From Arthrobacter sp. (GTDB lineage Bacteria > Actinomycetota > Actinomycetes > Actinomycetales > Micrococcaceae), in contig JAITLQ010000015.1 of the NCBI GenBank assembly GCA_031277795.1, forward strand, positions 465,667 through 529,666: a stretch of DNA of 64,000 nt, read 5' to 3'. Positions 9,033 to 18,482 of this stretch are shown here, one piece after another. The position numbers were made by a program, and so were the translations under genes. Position 1 is the first letter of the stretch. Every line of letters begins with the position of its first letter. The notes under the pieces were generated by a model. The model was not told the origin of the DNA. It saw nothing but the letters and a program-made list of their open reading frames with translations, and did no database searches.

Positions 9033-9959
9033 TCAGCCGAGCAGCGCCGCCACGAGGAACATGAGCGGGATCCCCAGCACCGTGGTGACGAGGACGGTGT
9101 CCTTGGCGACCGTGATGCCGGTGTCGTAGCGCGAGGCGTTCACGAAGATGTTCTGCGCCGTGGGCAGCGAGGCCAGGACCACGGCGGCGAAGAGGTGCTC
9201 GCCCTCCAACCGGAACACGAACACGGCCAGCGCCAGCGCGATGAGCGGGTGCACCACGAGCTTGAGCGCCGTCGCGGCCCAGACGTCGGGGCGTCGGCCC
9301 GCGGCCTTGCGCAGCGGCGTGGAACCGACCAGCGAGATGCCGAAGGCCAGCAGCATGGCGGGGACCGAGGCGCCGGCCAGCAGGTTCAACGGCGTCATGA
9401 TGATCTCCGGGACGTCCCAGCGGGCCAGCGACACCGCGAGCCCCAGCAGCGAACCGATGATCATGGGGTTCGTGACGATGCCCTTGAGTACGCCGAGGAG
9501 GCCGCCGCCCGTGCGCGCCGTGGCGGCGTCCATCATGGAGAGGTTCAGCGGCGTGAAGACGGCCAGCTGGAAGAGGATGACCGGGGCAGCGAGGGCCGGG
9601 TCGCCAAGCACATAGGTGGCGATCGGCAGGCCGAGGTTGGCGGAGTTCACGGTGGAGGCGGCCATGGCGCCGATGGTCCGCTCGGCGGGGGAGCGGCGCA
9701 GCCACCAGCGCGTGATCACCCAGTAAAGGGCAAGCACCACGAACGCCGAGAGGCCGGCCACCCACAGCTGTGGGCCGAGCACGGCGTAGGGATCGGAGGC
9801 CGCGAGCGTCACGAAGAGCAGGGCGGGGGAGGCCACGTTGAAGGTGAGCTTGTTCAGAACCGGGCGGGCGCTCGGCCCCAGGACGCCGCGGCGCCCCACG
9901 AGGTAGCCCACGCCGATGACGACCCAGATCGCGGCGAAGCCCTCGATCACCCCGAACAT
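9033..9959 (-). CDS. AEC-family (auxin efflux carrier-like) transporter
   Basis: The 308-residue protein has about ten hydrophobic segments in two halves, with family motifs such as NKLTFNVASPALLF near residue 37 and TVNSANLGLPIATYVLGD near 103. The AEC family exports organic acids or auxin-like anions; the bacterial substrate is not predictable. It starts with ATG at 9959 and is a single gene between the tRNA-Gly and the hairpin at 8964-9021. Confidence 0.85.
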   Translation of the reverse strand: MFGVIEGFAAIWVVIGVGYLVGRRGVLGPSARPVLNKLTFNVASPALLFVTLAASDPYAVLGPQLWVAGLSAFVVLALYWVITRWWLRRSPAERTIGAMAASTVNSANLGLPIATYVLGDPALAAPVILFQLAVFTPLNLSMMDAATARTGGGLLGVLKGIVTNPMIIGSLLGLAVSLARWDVPEIIMTPLNLLAGASVPAMLLAFGISLVGSTPLRKAAGRRPDVWAATALKLVVHPLIALALAVFVFRLEGEHLFAAVVLASLPTAQNIFVNASRYDTGITVAKDTVLVTTVLGIPLMFLVAALLG

Positions 9960-10075
9960 GCTTGACTCCCGGCCGGCCCGTGCCCGTCCAACGTACCTGG
10001 TGCTTCTTCAGAGGCAGCGTGCGCCGGAGGGCAAAACAAAACCCTCCCCGGCGGGTGCCGAAGAGGGCTTGAAGC

Positions 10076-10149
10076 TGGAGGGGCCGACGGGAATCGAACC
10101 CGCGTGTCTTGCTTGGGAAGCAAGCGCTCTACCATTGAGCTACGGCCCC
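10076..10149 (-). tRNA. tRNA-Gly(CCC)
   Basis: Read on the minus strand, the cloverleaf starts GGGGCCGTAGCTCAATGG. The anticodon stem CTTGC/GCAAG closes the loop TTCCCAA, giving anticodon CCC. The T-arm contains GGTTCGATTCC, and the acceptor stem GGGGCCG/CGGCCCC is followed by discriminator T and an encoded CCA (10076-10078). Total length is 74 nt. It stands alone between the AEC and SseB-like genes. Confidence 0.95.
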
Positions 10150-10253
10150 AGTTGGTCGACCCGGCTTGGCGCCGCTCCGACCTCGAACACCTTACCCCGG
10201 ACGGGGGGTGCTCCGTCCAATCGGCTCGCCGCATGACGGCTCGCCGTTGAGCA

Positions 10254-10670
10254 TTACTGCGCGAGCAGCCCGCGGATGGTCTCCACATTGGCGGCGTCGA
10301 GCACCAGGCCGATGGGGTGGCCGGGGTTGATCGCCACGCCGAGGCCGGCGGCCTGCTTGAAGGCCTCGCCACCGGTGATGGACACGGCGATCGGCGCCGA
10401 ATCGACGAACTGCTGTGCCACACGCGCCGGATGCGTAAACACCGCGAGCACGGGCTTCTGGTCAGGGCCCTGCAGGATGAGCGGCTCCACGTTGGTGCTC
10501 TCCTCCGTGGGCTCCTGCGCCGTCAGGAAGAACAGCGAGGAGGTGACGATCTTGGAGAGCACCTCGTTGTTCTCCAGACGCCCCTCTGCACCGTCGACGA
10601 TCGCGCGCTCCACGTCGTTGAACGGGCTGCTGGCGTCGTCCTCGGAGGGGAGGGAAGGGTTCTCGCTCAT
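10254..10670 (-). CDS. SseB N-terminal-domain protein
   Basis: The 138-residue soluble protein fits the SseB family common in actinobacteria, with an N-terminal acidic stretch, then FFLTAQEP, VLAVFTHPARV and INPGHPIGLVLD. Despite the family name it has no link to type III secretion here; its role is unknown. ATG 10670 is preceded by AGAAGGA at good spacing. It lies between the tRNA-Gly and the first VanY-like gene on the same strand. Confidence 0.8.
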   Translation of the reverse strand: MSENPSLPSEDDASSPFNDVERAIVDGAEGRLENNEVLSKIVTSSLFFLTAQEPTEESTNVEPLILQGPDQKPVLAVFTHPARVAQQFVDSAPIAVSITGGEAFKQAAGLGVAINPGHPIGLVLDAANVETIRGLLAQ

Positions 10671-10849
10671 GCTGTCCTTCTGGCTTGGCGTGACGTGGGC
10701 CGGCCGGCCCACGGGCCGGCACGGGTCCCACGCTACAGCGTCGCGGCCCGTCCGTTTTCCTGCCCGACGACGCGGGCACCGGTCCGCGGGCCCGTTTGGC
10801 CCGCGCGGGGCGGGCGCTGGGTGCGGTGCCGCGCGGGCGCCGGGTGGGG

Positions 10850-11677
10850 TCAGTCGAGGCCGTAGTACGCCTCGAGCGTCTTGGCGCCGGAGGCAACGAA
10901 CTTCTCGGTGATCTCGGTGCCCAGGTAGCGCAGGTGCCACGGCTCCCACATGTACCCGGTCACGGATTCCTGGCCCTGCGGGAAGCGCACGATGAAGCCG
11001 AACTCGGTGGCATGCTCGGCGAGCCACCGGCCGGCGTCGGTGGATCCGAAGGCCGTGTCGAGGCCGGGGTGCACGGAGGAGGTCACGTCTGCGGCGAGGC
11101 CCGTCTGGTGCTCGGAATGCCCTGCGCGCGCCGACTTCCGATCGGCCGCGGCCTCGCCCGACTCGGCGGCGTAGCGCTCGTGCAGCTGCTGCTGATAGGC
11201 CGACGAGCGGTACCCGCTGCGCAGGGTCAGGGAGTGGCCGTCCTTCCGCGCCGCCGCGATGAGCTTTTTCAGCGCTGCGCCGGCGTCCTCGCGGATGTCC
11301 TCACCGTCGATCTTGATGAGGTTCTTGGGGACGTAGCTCGTGGGATTCAGCGCGCGGTCCTTGTTCACCAGCACGCCGAGCGCGGACGGATTCGTGGGGG
11401 CGGTGGGCGCCTTCGCCTCGCGCTGGGCCGGCGCGGGGAGCGGCGTCGACGAAGCGGTGGCCGCGGCCGGCTGAGTGGCCCCGCCCGTGCCGGTCGGCGC
11501 CGCAGTGCTCACGACGGGGCCGGGCAGGCTGCCGGCGGCCTCGGCCCGATCGCGCATCCCGACCTTGAGCGCCACGAGGGCCACCGAGAGCATCGTGGCA
11601 ACGATGCACACCACGATGACGAGACGACCGAGCTCCGTGCGCCCCCACACGGGGCGGGGGCTGGTCCTCATGGGCAC
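10850..11677 (-). CDS. VanY-like D-Ala-D-Ala carboxypeptidase (M15), paralogue 1
   Basis: The 275-residue protein has one N-terminal membrane segment (about residues 18-40), a low-complexity Ala/Pro/Thr linker, and an M15B/VanY catalytic domain. Zinc and catalytic motifs are visible: SGYRSSAYQQ, SARAGHSEHQTGLAADV and EPWHLRY. It probably trims peptidoglycan stem peptides outside the cell. The GTG at 11677 has AAGGTGAT at proper spacing; an ATG at 11671 is possible. It shares the linker phrase PTAPTNPSALGVLVNKDRAL with the next gene, showing they are duplicates. Confidence 0.85.
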   Translation of the reverse strand: MPMRTSPRPVWGRTELGRLVIVVCIVATMLSVALVALKVGMRDRAEAAGSLPGPVVSTAAPTGTGGATQPAAATASSTPLPAPAQREAKAPTAPTNPSALGVLVNKDRALNPTSYVPKNLIKIDGEDIREDAGAALKKLIAAARKDGHSLTLRSGYRSSAYQQQLHERYAAESGEAAADRKSARAGHSEHQTGLAADVTSSVHPGLDTAFGSTDAGRWLAEHATEFGFIVRFPQGQESVTGYMWEPWHLRYLGTEITEKFVASGAKTLEAYYGLD

Positions 11678-11830
11678 GGCGTCATCACCTTCGGGATGGG
11701 GGAACGGGGCAGGCCCAGTGTAGGCGGAGAGTCTGGGTGGAACGCCGAACGCTGTGCGGCGGCCGGGCGCGGCGGCGTCGGCCGTGGGCCGGCGGAGACC
11801 CCGCCGCTGGCCCCGAGGCCGACGGTGCCC

Positions 11831-12583
11831 TCAGGAGCGCTTGGCCCTCCCGTAGTAGGCCTCGAGCGTGGGGATCTTCCCCTTCTTCATGGCGGCGGCG
11901 ATCCGCTTGCCGACGTAGCGAAGGTGCCACGGCTCGTACGTGTATCCGGTGACCTTTTCCTGACCCCGGGGATAGCGCACGATGTAGCCGTACTTCCAGG
12001 CGTTCTTGGCCACCCAGGTGCCGGCCTTGGTGCTGCCGAAACAGGAGCTCAGCCGGCACTTTCCGTTGGCGGCGCCGACGTCCATGGTCAGGCCGGTCTG
12101 GTGTTCCGAGTAGCCGGGGCGGGCGGAAATCCGGGAGGCATAGGCCGCGCCGTAGAGCCTCGAGTAGCGGGCGAAGAGCGACTTCTGGGTGGTGTAGGAG
12201 CGATAGCCGGAGACCGCCACGAGGGTGGCCCCGGCCCGCTTGGCGTCCTTCATCATCGTCTTCAGCGCGGACGCCGGCTCGGCGCGCAACCGCTGCCCCT
12301 GCACCGTCACGAGCCCCCGGGGCACGTAGTTCTTGGGCTTGAGCGGGACCTGCTTGTTCACGAGCACGCCGATGTTGCGCGGATCCGTGGGCGCCTTGGG
12401 TGCCTTGGGCGCTGCGGCCGGACTCGGAGTCGCGGCGGCCACGGGCACCTTCGCGACGGAGGACGCGGCCGGGGCGACGCCGGCCTGCGCCGCCGCGGCC
12501 GGCAGGACGGCGCCGGGTGAGAGCACCAGCGCGGGGGCCGCGAGCAGCAGGGCGAGGAAGGCCGTGCGGGCGGTGCGAGACAT
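11831..12583 (-). CDS. VanY-like D-Ala-D-Ala carboxypeptidase (M15), paralogue 2
   Basis: The 250-residue protein has a cleavable-looking signal peptide (about 1-34, ending AAAAQA) instead of the membrane anchor of paralogue 1. The M15B domain shows [26 protein letters not shown] and EPWHLRY. Two extra cysteines (KCRLSSC) may form a disulfide, fitting secretion. ATG 12583 is preceded by GGAGGGGG. It lies 153 bp upstream of paralogue 1 on the same strand and is divergent from dcd by 51 bp. It probably acts on cell-wall peptides as a secreted partner of the anchored paralogue. Confidence 0.85.
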   Translation of the reverse strand: MSRTARTAFLALLLAAPALVLSPGAVLPAAAAQAGVAPAASSVAKVPVAAATPSPAAAPKAPKAPTDPRNIGVLVNKQVPLKPKNYVPRGLVTVQGQRLRAEPASALKTMMKDAKRAGATLVAVSGYRSYTTQKSLFARYSRLYGAAYASRISARPGYSEHQTGLTMDVGAANGKCRLSSCFGSTKAGTWVAKNAWKYGYIVRYPRGQEKVTGYTYEPWHLRYVGKRIAAAMKKGKIPTLEAYYGRAKRS

Positions 12584-12634
12584 GCTTCCCCCTCCAGGTG
12601 GCAGCGAGCGCGGCCGGTGCGTACCGTTGCGCTC

Positions 12635-13216
12635 GTGCTTCTCTCCGACCGCGACATCCGTGCCAACCTCGACGCCGGGCGCATCGGCCTCGATCCCTAC
12701 GATCCGGCGATGATTCAGCCCTCCAGCGTCGATGTGCGTCTCGATCGCTTCTTCCGTCTCTTCGACAACCACAAGTATGCGCACATCGATCCTTCCACGG
12801 AACAGGCCGAGCTCACGCGCCTGGTCGAGGTGGATCCGGAGGAGCCCTTCGTGCTGCACCCGGGCGAGTTTGTGCTCGGCGCGACGTACGAGCAGGTCAC
12901 GCTGCCGGACGACATCGCGGCGCGCCTGGAGGGCAAGAGCTCGCTCGGTCGGCTGGGCCTGCTGACCCACTCGACGGCCGGCTTCGTCGACCCGGGCTTC
13001 TCGGGCCACGTGACGCTGGAGCTCTCCAACATGGCGACGCTGCCGATCCTGCTCTGGCCCGGCTCCAAGATCGGCCAGCTGTGCTTCTTCCAGGTCTCCT
13101 CGCCGGCCGAGAACCCGTACGGCTCCGGCAACAACAAGAACCGCTACCAGGGCCAGCGCGGACCCACGGCCTCGCGCAGCCACCTGAACTACCACCGCAC
13201 GATCATCGAGCGCTGA
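12635..13216 (+). CDS. dcd: dCTP deaminase
   Basis: The 193-residue protein begins [18 protein letters not shown] and carries the Dcd/dUTPase-fold motifs [33 protein letters not shown] and [14 protein letters not shown]. Dcd deaminates dCTP to dUTP for thymidylate synthesis; many actinobacterial members also hydrolyse the product to dUMP, but this cannot be decided here. The GTG at 12635 gives the usual N-terminus, and an upstream in-frame GTG at 12617 would add six non-conserved residues. A perfect inverted repeat follows the stop. Confidence 0.95.
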   Translation: MLLSDRDIRANLDAGRIGLDPYDPAMIQPSSVDVRLDRFFRLFDNHKYAHIDPSTEQAELTRLVEVDPEEPFVLHPGEFVLGATYEQVTLPDDIAARLEGKSSLGRLGLLTHSTAGFVDPGFSGHVTLELSNMATLPILLWPGSKIGQLCFFQVSSPAENPYGSGNNKNRYQGQRGPTASRSHLNYHRTIIER

Positions 13217-13230
13217 GCCGGCTTCACGGG

Positions 13231-13292
13231 AACGGCCCGATCGCTTCAGAACTGCCGCAAGCTTCGCGCCGTCCTGAAGCGATCGGGCCGTT
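13231..13292. terminator. 19-bp-arm inverted repeat between convergent genes
   Basis: Arms 13231-13249 and 13274-13292 are perfect 19-base complements containing GGCCCGATCGCTTCAG, with a 24-base loop that can extend the stem imperfectly. It lies 14 bases after the dcd stop and before the convergent MFS gene, so it may terminate both. There is no T-tract. Confidence 0.65.
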
Positions 13293-13314
13293 GCGCGTGG
13301 TGGGGCAGATCCAT

Positions 13315-13332
13315 GCCCGACGGCGGGTGGCC
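13315..13332. repeat. Dispersed 18-bp word
   Basis: This is GCCCGACGGCGGGTGGCC, present as an identical inverse at 21504-21521 and 59822-59839 and as variants at 1393, 5411-5520, 42946 and 62972. It lies between convergent dcd and the MFS gene. Confidence 0.8.
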
Positions 13333-13369
13333 GGGTCAGCCGCAGGACTCGCCCGAGGCGCGGCGCGCC

Positions 13370-14725
13370 TCAGGCGCGCTCGGCGCCCGGCTGTGCGGGC
13401 GTCGTCGTGCGTTCCCGCGTGAAGAGGAACATGACCAGGCCGGCCGCCAGGACCACCATGATCCCGAGGATGCCGTAGCGCGTGGCCTGGCCACCCTCGT
13501 CTCCCTCGGAGGAGACACCCGCGGCGATGGCGATCGACGTGAAGAGCGCAAAGAGCGTGGGGGCGAGGAAGCTGACGGCGCGGCCGGTGGTGGTGTAGAG
13601 GCCGAAGATCTCGCCGGCGTTTTCGGGCGTGGTGCGGCGGGCCAGGAGCGAGCGCGAGGCGGACTGCGCCGGGCCCACGAGCAGGCACAGGCCAAGGCCG
13701 AACACCCAGAAGCCAGCGGTGCCGGGGGAGAAGAAGACGCCGAAGCCCATGGCGATGAGGCCGAGCAGGCACGCGAGGATGACGGTGCGCGGGCCCACCC
13801 GGTCATCCAGCCAACCGCCCAGGAACGCGCCGAGGGCCGCGACGACGTTGCCAGCGATCGCGAAGATGATCACCTGGCTCTGGCTCATGCCGAACACCGC
13901 CGCGGCGATGACGCCGCCGAACGTGAAGATCGCCGCGAGGCCGTCGCGGTAGATCGCCGAGGAGAGCAGGAACCACAAGGTGGTGCGGTCGGTGCGCCAC
14001 AGTCGGCCGATGTGCGCGAAGAGCTCCTTGTAGGAGGCCAACCAGGAGATCCTTTCGCCGTGGCGCGCCGCCGCGACCTCGGGGACGGCGAAGAACACGG
14101 GCAGGCAGAAGATCACGGTCCACACGGCGCAGAACACCGCGACGAGGCGCAGGTTGAGGCCGTCCGCGTCGCTGGAGCCGGCCCACGGGACGAGGGGCTG
14201 CACGAAGCCGAAGAGCACGATCGCCAGGGCCACGATGCCGCCGAGGTAGCCGAAGGCCCAGCCGAAACCGGAGACGCGGCCCATCGTCTCCTTGCTGGAG
14301 ATCTGCGGAAGCATCGCGAAGTAGTTCACGCTGGCCAGTTCGGAGCCGAGGGTGGCGACGCAGAGGAAGATGATGCCCATCCAGAGGTAGGCGTGATCCG
14401 GCCTCACGAAGAAGCACGCCGCCGTGGCCACCACGATGATCCCCGTGTGCACGGCGAGCCAGAACTTGCGGCGGCCGCCCGCGTCGGCGCGGCGACCCAG
14501 GACCGGGGCGATGAGTGCGATGAGCACGCCCGTGACCGCCAGGCCGGTGGCCAGGGCCGAGCTGTTCTCGTCCTTGTTCCCGAAGAGCGAGGAAGTCAGA
14601 TAGACGGTGAAGACGAACGTGGTCATGACCGCGTTGATCGCCGCCGAACCCCAATCCCACAGGGCCCAGGCGAGGACGGGGCGGGTGACCTTGAGCCGGG
14701 GCTGCGCGGCGGGAGGGGTGCTCAT
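13370..14725 (-). CDS. MFS transporter, UMF1/Atg22-like
   Basis: The 451-residue protein has about twelve membrane segments and begins with the family signature WALWDWGSAAINAVMTTFVFT near residue 20. The UMF1 family resembles vacuole effluxer Atg22 and is thought to export small metabolites such as amino acids; the substrate is unproven. The ATG at 14725 directly precedes this signature. It is divergent from the Mrp operon, with 152 bp between them that must contain both promoters. Confidence 0.85.
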   Translation of the reverse strand: MSTPPAAQPRLKVTRPVLAWALWDWGSAAINAVMTTFVFTVYLTSSLFGNKDENSSALATGLAVTGVLIALIAPVLGRRADAGGRRKFWLAVHTGIIVVATAACFFVRPDHAYLWMGIIFLCVATLGSELASVNYFAMLPQISSKETMGRVSGFGWAFGYLGGIVALAIVLFGFVQPLVPWAGSSDADGLNLRLVAVFCAVWTVIFCLPVFFAVPEVAAARHGERISWLASYKELFAHIGRLWRTDRTTLWFLLSSAIYRDGLAAIFTFGGVIAAAVFGMSQSQVIIFAIAGNVVAALGAFLGGWLDDRVGPRTVILACLLGLIAMGFGVFFSPGTAGFWVFGLGLCLLVGPAQSASRSLLARRTTPENAGEIFGLYTTTGRAVSFLAPTLFALFTSIAIAAGVSSEGDEGGQATRYGILGIMVVLAAGLVMFLFTRERTTTPAQPGAERA

Positions 14726-14877
14726 GGGTGCAGGGTATCCCGCAAAAGGTAACGCAGCTCCTACAACAGGGTGATTGCGCTCGCATAGAATGGAGTTCCC
14801 CCGCCGGGGCGTGGACCCCCAGAGCGCCTGTCGCCTGGAACTCGCGTCGTGGTTTACCGACGTGAGGAGTGCCCGAA

Positions 14878-17847
14878 GTGCTGATGGTGCTGACCGGATT
14901 GTTTGTGATGGCGCTTCTAGCGCCATTACTCGTGCGCTGGTTTGGCCGTTCCGCGTTCTATCTTTTGGCGTTGGCGCCCGCCGCCGGTTTCGTGTGGCTG
15001 CTCACCCAGCTGCCCGGCGTGATCGCCGCGGAGCAGACGGCCGGGCTGGGCCAGCCGGGCGCCCCGCCGCAGGCCGGCGGCTCCTGGATCCCGTCCCTTG
15101 GCGTTGAACTCGTCTTCCGCCTCGACGCGCTCGCCGCGACCCTGTGCCTGCTCATCCTGGGCGTCGGAACGCTGGTCCTGGCCTATTGCGCCAGGTACTT
15201 CAAGTCGGAAGACGCGAGCATGGGGCCCTTCGCGGCCCAGCTCACGGCCTTCGCCGGCGCCATGTTCGGCCTCGTGACGAGCGATGACCTCATCGTCCTG
15301 TTCGTCTTCTGGGAACTCACGACGATCCTGTCGTACCTGCTCATCGGCTACTCCCGCACCCGCATGTTCGCCCGCCGATCCGCGCTGCAGGCCCTGCTCG
15401 TCACCACGGCCGGCGGCCTGGCCATGCTCGTGGGCCTCGTGGCGCTCGGCATGAACGCCGGGACGTACTCCCTCACCGAGATCCTCGCGATGGCGCCCGA
15501 GCTCGTGGCGCGCGGCGGCGTCATCGACGCGGCGATCGTGCTGATCCTGGTCGGCGCCGTGTCCAAGTCGGCGCTCGTCCCCTTGCACTTCTGGCTCCCG
15601 GGAGCCATGGCCGCGCCGACACCGGTCTCCGCCTACCTGCACGCCGCAGCCATGGTGAAGGCGGGCGTGTACCTCGTGGCCCGGCTGGCCCCCGGCTTCG
15701 CCGAGACGGACGTCTGGCGCGTCACCGTCATCACGCTCGGCCTGCTCACCCTGCTCGTGGGCGGCTGGCGCGCGCTGCGCCAGAGCGACATCAAGCTCAT
15801 CCTGGCCTACGGCACGGTCTCGCAGCTCGGCCTGCTGGTCATGGTGGTGGGCCTCGGCACGGCCAACGCCGCGCTGGCCGGCCTGGCGCTCATGCTCAGC
15901 CACGGCCTCTTCAAGTCGGCGCTCTTCCTCATCGTCGGCATCATCGACCACGGCACCGGCACACGCGATCTGCACCAGCTCTCCGGGCTGTGGCGCCGCC
16001 ACAAGGTGCTCTTTGCCGCCGCCATCGTCTCCGCCGCATCCATGGCCGGCGTGCCGATCGTCTTCGGCTTCGTCGCCAAGGAATCCGTGCTCGCCGCAAC
16101 CCTCGAGCTGCCGGGGGCCCTGGGCACCTGGGTGACCTGCGGCGTCGTCGTCGGCTCCATGCTCACCTTTGCCTACGCCTCCCGCTTTGTCTGGGGCGCC
16201 TTCGCCACCAAGCCCGGCGTGGAGCCGACGCAATCGGCCCGCCTGAGTTGGGAGTTCGCCGCCGCGCCCGTGCTGCTCTCGGTGCTCACCGTGGTCTTCG
16301 GCCCGTTCCCCGGCCCGCTGGAGCACGTCCTCGAGCCGTACGCCAAGACGCTGCCCGGCGCGGATCACCTCGAACACCTCGCGCTGTGGCACGGCTTCAC
16401 GCTGCCGCTGGGCCTGACCGCGCTCACCATCGCCGTGGGCGTGCTGCTCTTCCTCGGCCGCGAGCACGTGGCGGTGGCGCAGGACAAGCTCTTCCCGATC
16501 TTCGACGCGGAACGGGCGTACCGGGCCACTATGGCCGGGATCGACTGGCTCGCGGTGCGCCTGACCGGGCTGATCCAGCGCGGCCAGCTCTCCTACTACT
16601 TGATGGTCATCCTCATCACGGCGCTCACCGTGCCCACCGTCGCCGCCGTGGTCATGACCACGCCGTGGCCCACGTGGGAGCAGATCGTGTGGGCCGACTC
16701 GCCGGTGCAGGTGGTCATCGGCGTGGCCATGATCGTGGGCGCCCTCGGCGCGCTGCGTGCCGGGCGCCGCTTCCAGGCCATCCTCATGGTCTCCATCACG
16801 GGCTACGGCATGGCCGCGATCTTTGCCCTGCAGGGCGCGCCGGACCTGGCGTTGACGCAGGTGCTCGTGGAGACCATCGTGCTCGTGGCCTTTGTGCTGG
16901 CCCTGCGCGTGCTGCCCAGCGCCATGCCGTCCTCGCAGGGGCGCAAGCGTCGCCTCGTGCGCGCCATCGTGGCGATCGGCTTCGGCGTGGCCATGGCCGC
17001 GATCGCCGCGATCTCGATGGCCTCGCGCACCACCGAGCCCGTCTCGCGACAGTTCCCGCAGCTGGCCTACGAGGGCGGCCACGGCAAGAACATCGTCAAC
17101 GTCACGCTCGTTGACATGCGTGCCTGGGACACCTTCGGCGAGATCACGGTGCTCGCGGCGGCCGCCACGGGCGTCGCCTCGCTCATCTTTGTGGTGGGCC
17201 GCGGCGATCGCCTGCGCCGCATCACGCGGGACGGCTCGTCGCGGATCGAGGCGGGCAGTCTGGATCGCGGCGTGGCGCGCGGCGCCAGCCAGCGCGTGGC
17301 CAAGGTCTTCACCGAGGTGGCCAAGGGCGCGCCGCAGAACAACTGGCTCGTGGCCGGCCGCACGCTGGCCCCCGAGCGGCGCTCCATCATCATCGAGGTG
17401 GTCACGCGCCTGCTCTTCCACACCTTCGTGTTGCTCTCCATCTACCTGCTGCTGGCCGGGCACAACACCCCGGGCGGCGGCTTTGCCGGCGGCCTCCTGG
17501 CCGGCATGGCGCTCACGCTGCGCTACCTCGCCGGCGGGCGCGTTGAGCTCTTCGAGGCCATCCGCCTGGGCCCGGGCACGCTGCTCGGCTCCGGCCTGGC
17601 GATCGCCGCGCTCTCCGGCCTGGCCCCGCTCTTCTTTGGCGGCCAGGTCTTCCAGACCGCCGTGGTGGAGTTCTGGTTCCTCGGCTGGCACAAGTTCGTC
17701 ACGTCAACGATCTTCGACATCGGCGTGTACCTCGTGGTGGTTGGGCTGGTCCTCGACGTGCTCACCTCCCTCGGCGCCGAACTCGATCGGCGGTGGGACG
17801 CCGCCCCGAGAGCCGTCCGTGAGCAAAGCAAGGAGGCGCTGGGATGA
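14878..17847 (+). CDS. mrpA: Mrp Na+/H+ antiporter subunit A, fused to subunit B domain
   Basis: The 989-residue membrane protein is related to NADH dehydrogenase subunit L in its first ~500 residues (HFWLPGAMAAPTPVSAYLHAA, KAGVYLVARL). It then has the MrpA-specific DUF4040-type region and ends in an MnhB domain (HNTPGGGFAGGLLAGMALTLRY, TSTIFDIGVYLVV). An A-B fusion is the usual actinobacterial form and explains the absence of a separate mrpB. The complex exchanges cytoplasmic Na+ for H+. The GTG at 14878 is preferred because GAGGAG lies 8 bases upstream; GTG 14869 overlaps that site. Confidence 0.93.
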   Translation: MLMVLTGLFVMALLAPLLVRWFGRSAFYLLALAPAAGFVWLLTQLPGVIAAEQTAGLGQPGAPPQAGGSWIPSLGVELVFRLDALAATLCLLILGVGTLVLAYCARYFKSEDASMGPFAAQLTAFAGAMFGLVTSDDLIVLFVFWELTTILSYLLIGYSRTRMFARRSALQALLVTTAGGLAMLVGLVALGMNAGTYSLTEILAMAPELVARGGVIDAAIVLILVGAVSKSALVPLHFWLPGAMAAPTPVSAYLHAAAMVKAGVYLVARLAPGFAETDVWRVTVITLGLLTLLVGGWRALRQSDIKLILAYGTVSQLGLLVMVVGLGTANAALAGLALMLSHGLFKSALFLIVGIIDHGTGTRDLHQLSGLWRRHKVLFAAAIVSAASMAGVPIVFGFVAKESVLAATLELPGALGTWVTCGVVVGSMLTFAYASRFVWGAFATKPGVEPTQSARLSWEFAAAPVLLSVLTVVFGPFPGPLEHVLEPYAKTLPGADHLEHLALWHGFTLPLGLTALTIAVGVLLFLGREHVAVAQDKLFPIFDAERAYRATMAGIDWLAVRLTGLIQRGQLSYYLMVILITALTVPTVAAVVMTTPWPTWEQIVWADSPVQVVIGVAMIVGALGALRAGRRFQAILMVSITGYGMAAIFALQGAPDLALTQVLVETIVLVAFVLALRVLPSAMPSSQGRKRRLVRAIVAIGFGVAMAAIAAISMASRTTEPVSRQFPQLAYEGGHGKNIVNVTLVDMRAWDTFGEITVLAAAATGVASLIFVVGRGDRLRRITRDGSSRIEAGSLDRGVARGASQRVAKVFTEVAKGAPQNNWLVAGRTLAPERRSIIIEVVTRLLFHTFVLLSIYLLLAGHNTPGGGFAGGLLAGMALTLRYLAGGRVELFEAIRLGPGTLLGSGLAIAALSGLAPLFFGGQVFQTAVVEFWFLGWHKFVTSTIFDIGVYLVVVGLVLDVLTSLGAELDRRWDAAPRAVREQSKEALG

Positions 17848-18482
17848 CCGTCAACTTCACGCTGCTCGTGGTGATGGCCGTGCTCTTCGCCGCCGGCATC
17901 TACCAGCTCACCGAGCGCTCGCTCACGCGCGTGCTGCTCGGCATCGTCCTCATCGGCAACGGCGCCAACCTGCTGCTTTTGGCCACGGCCGGGCGCCCGG
18001 GCAAGCCGCCCATCGTGACCAACGGGGTGGCGGCCGAGGACTACTCGGATCCGTTGCCGCAGGCCCTCATCCTGACGGCCATCGTCATCACCTTCGCGGT
18101 CACCGCGTTCATGCTCGGCATCATCTACCGCTCCTGGTGGCTCTCGCGCCAGGACCTGGTCCAGGACGACACCGAGGATCGGCGCGTGGCGGAGAACCTC
18201 GCCTACGACGCGGAGGAGGACGCCGAGCTCCCGCAGGAGACCTCGGAGTTCGCCACGGCGGACGAGGTCGCCAACGACGACGACGGCGGGCTGGGCGTGG
18301 ATCCCGAGTGCGCCACCCCGGCGCAGGCGGCCGCCAAGCGCGCGGCAGGGCGCCGCGCGGTGGACGCCCACGCGTCGGCGCTGGCGCAGGCCCTTCGCGC
18401 CCGGATCAACGATCACGGTGATCCGGAGGCGGAAGAGAGCCCAGGCATCGCTAAGAACCACACGGAAGGAGGCCGCAAGTGA
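17844..18482 (+). CDS. mrpC: Mrp antiporter subunit C with long acidic tail
   Basis: The first ~110 residues hold three membrane segments related to NuoK (GIVLIGNGANLLLL; DPLPQALILTAIVITFAVTAF), as in MnhC/MrpC. About 100 further residues form a hydrophilic tail, first acidic and then Ala-rich, making the protein 212 residues against a usual ~115-180. The start overlaps the mrpA stop by ATGA. The tail is probably cytoplasmic; its function is unknown. Confidence 0.92.
   Translation: MTVNFTLLVVMAVLFAAGIYQLTERSLTRVLLGIVLIGNGANLLLLATAGRPGKPPIVTNGVAAEDYSDPLPQALILTAIVITFAVTAFMLGIIYRSWWLSRQDLVQDDTEDRRVAENLAYDAEEDAELPQETSEFATADEVANDDDGGLGVDPECATPAQAAAKRAAGRRAVDAHASALAQALRARINDHGDPEAEESPGIAKNHTEGGRK

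Noticed and set aside
8830-9765. N-terminal extension of the HerA-like frame
   Set aside because: It runs through the AEC gene in another frame and lacks family similarity; the start at 8829 fits the domain.
14869-14877. Earlier GTG start for mrpA
   Set aside because: It overlaps the GAGGAG ribosome site that is well spaced for GTG 14878.
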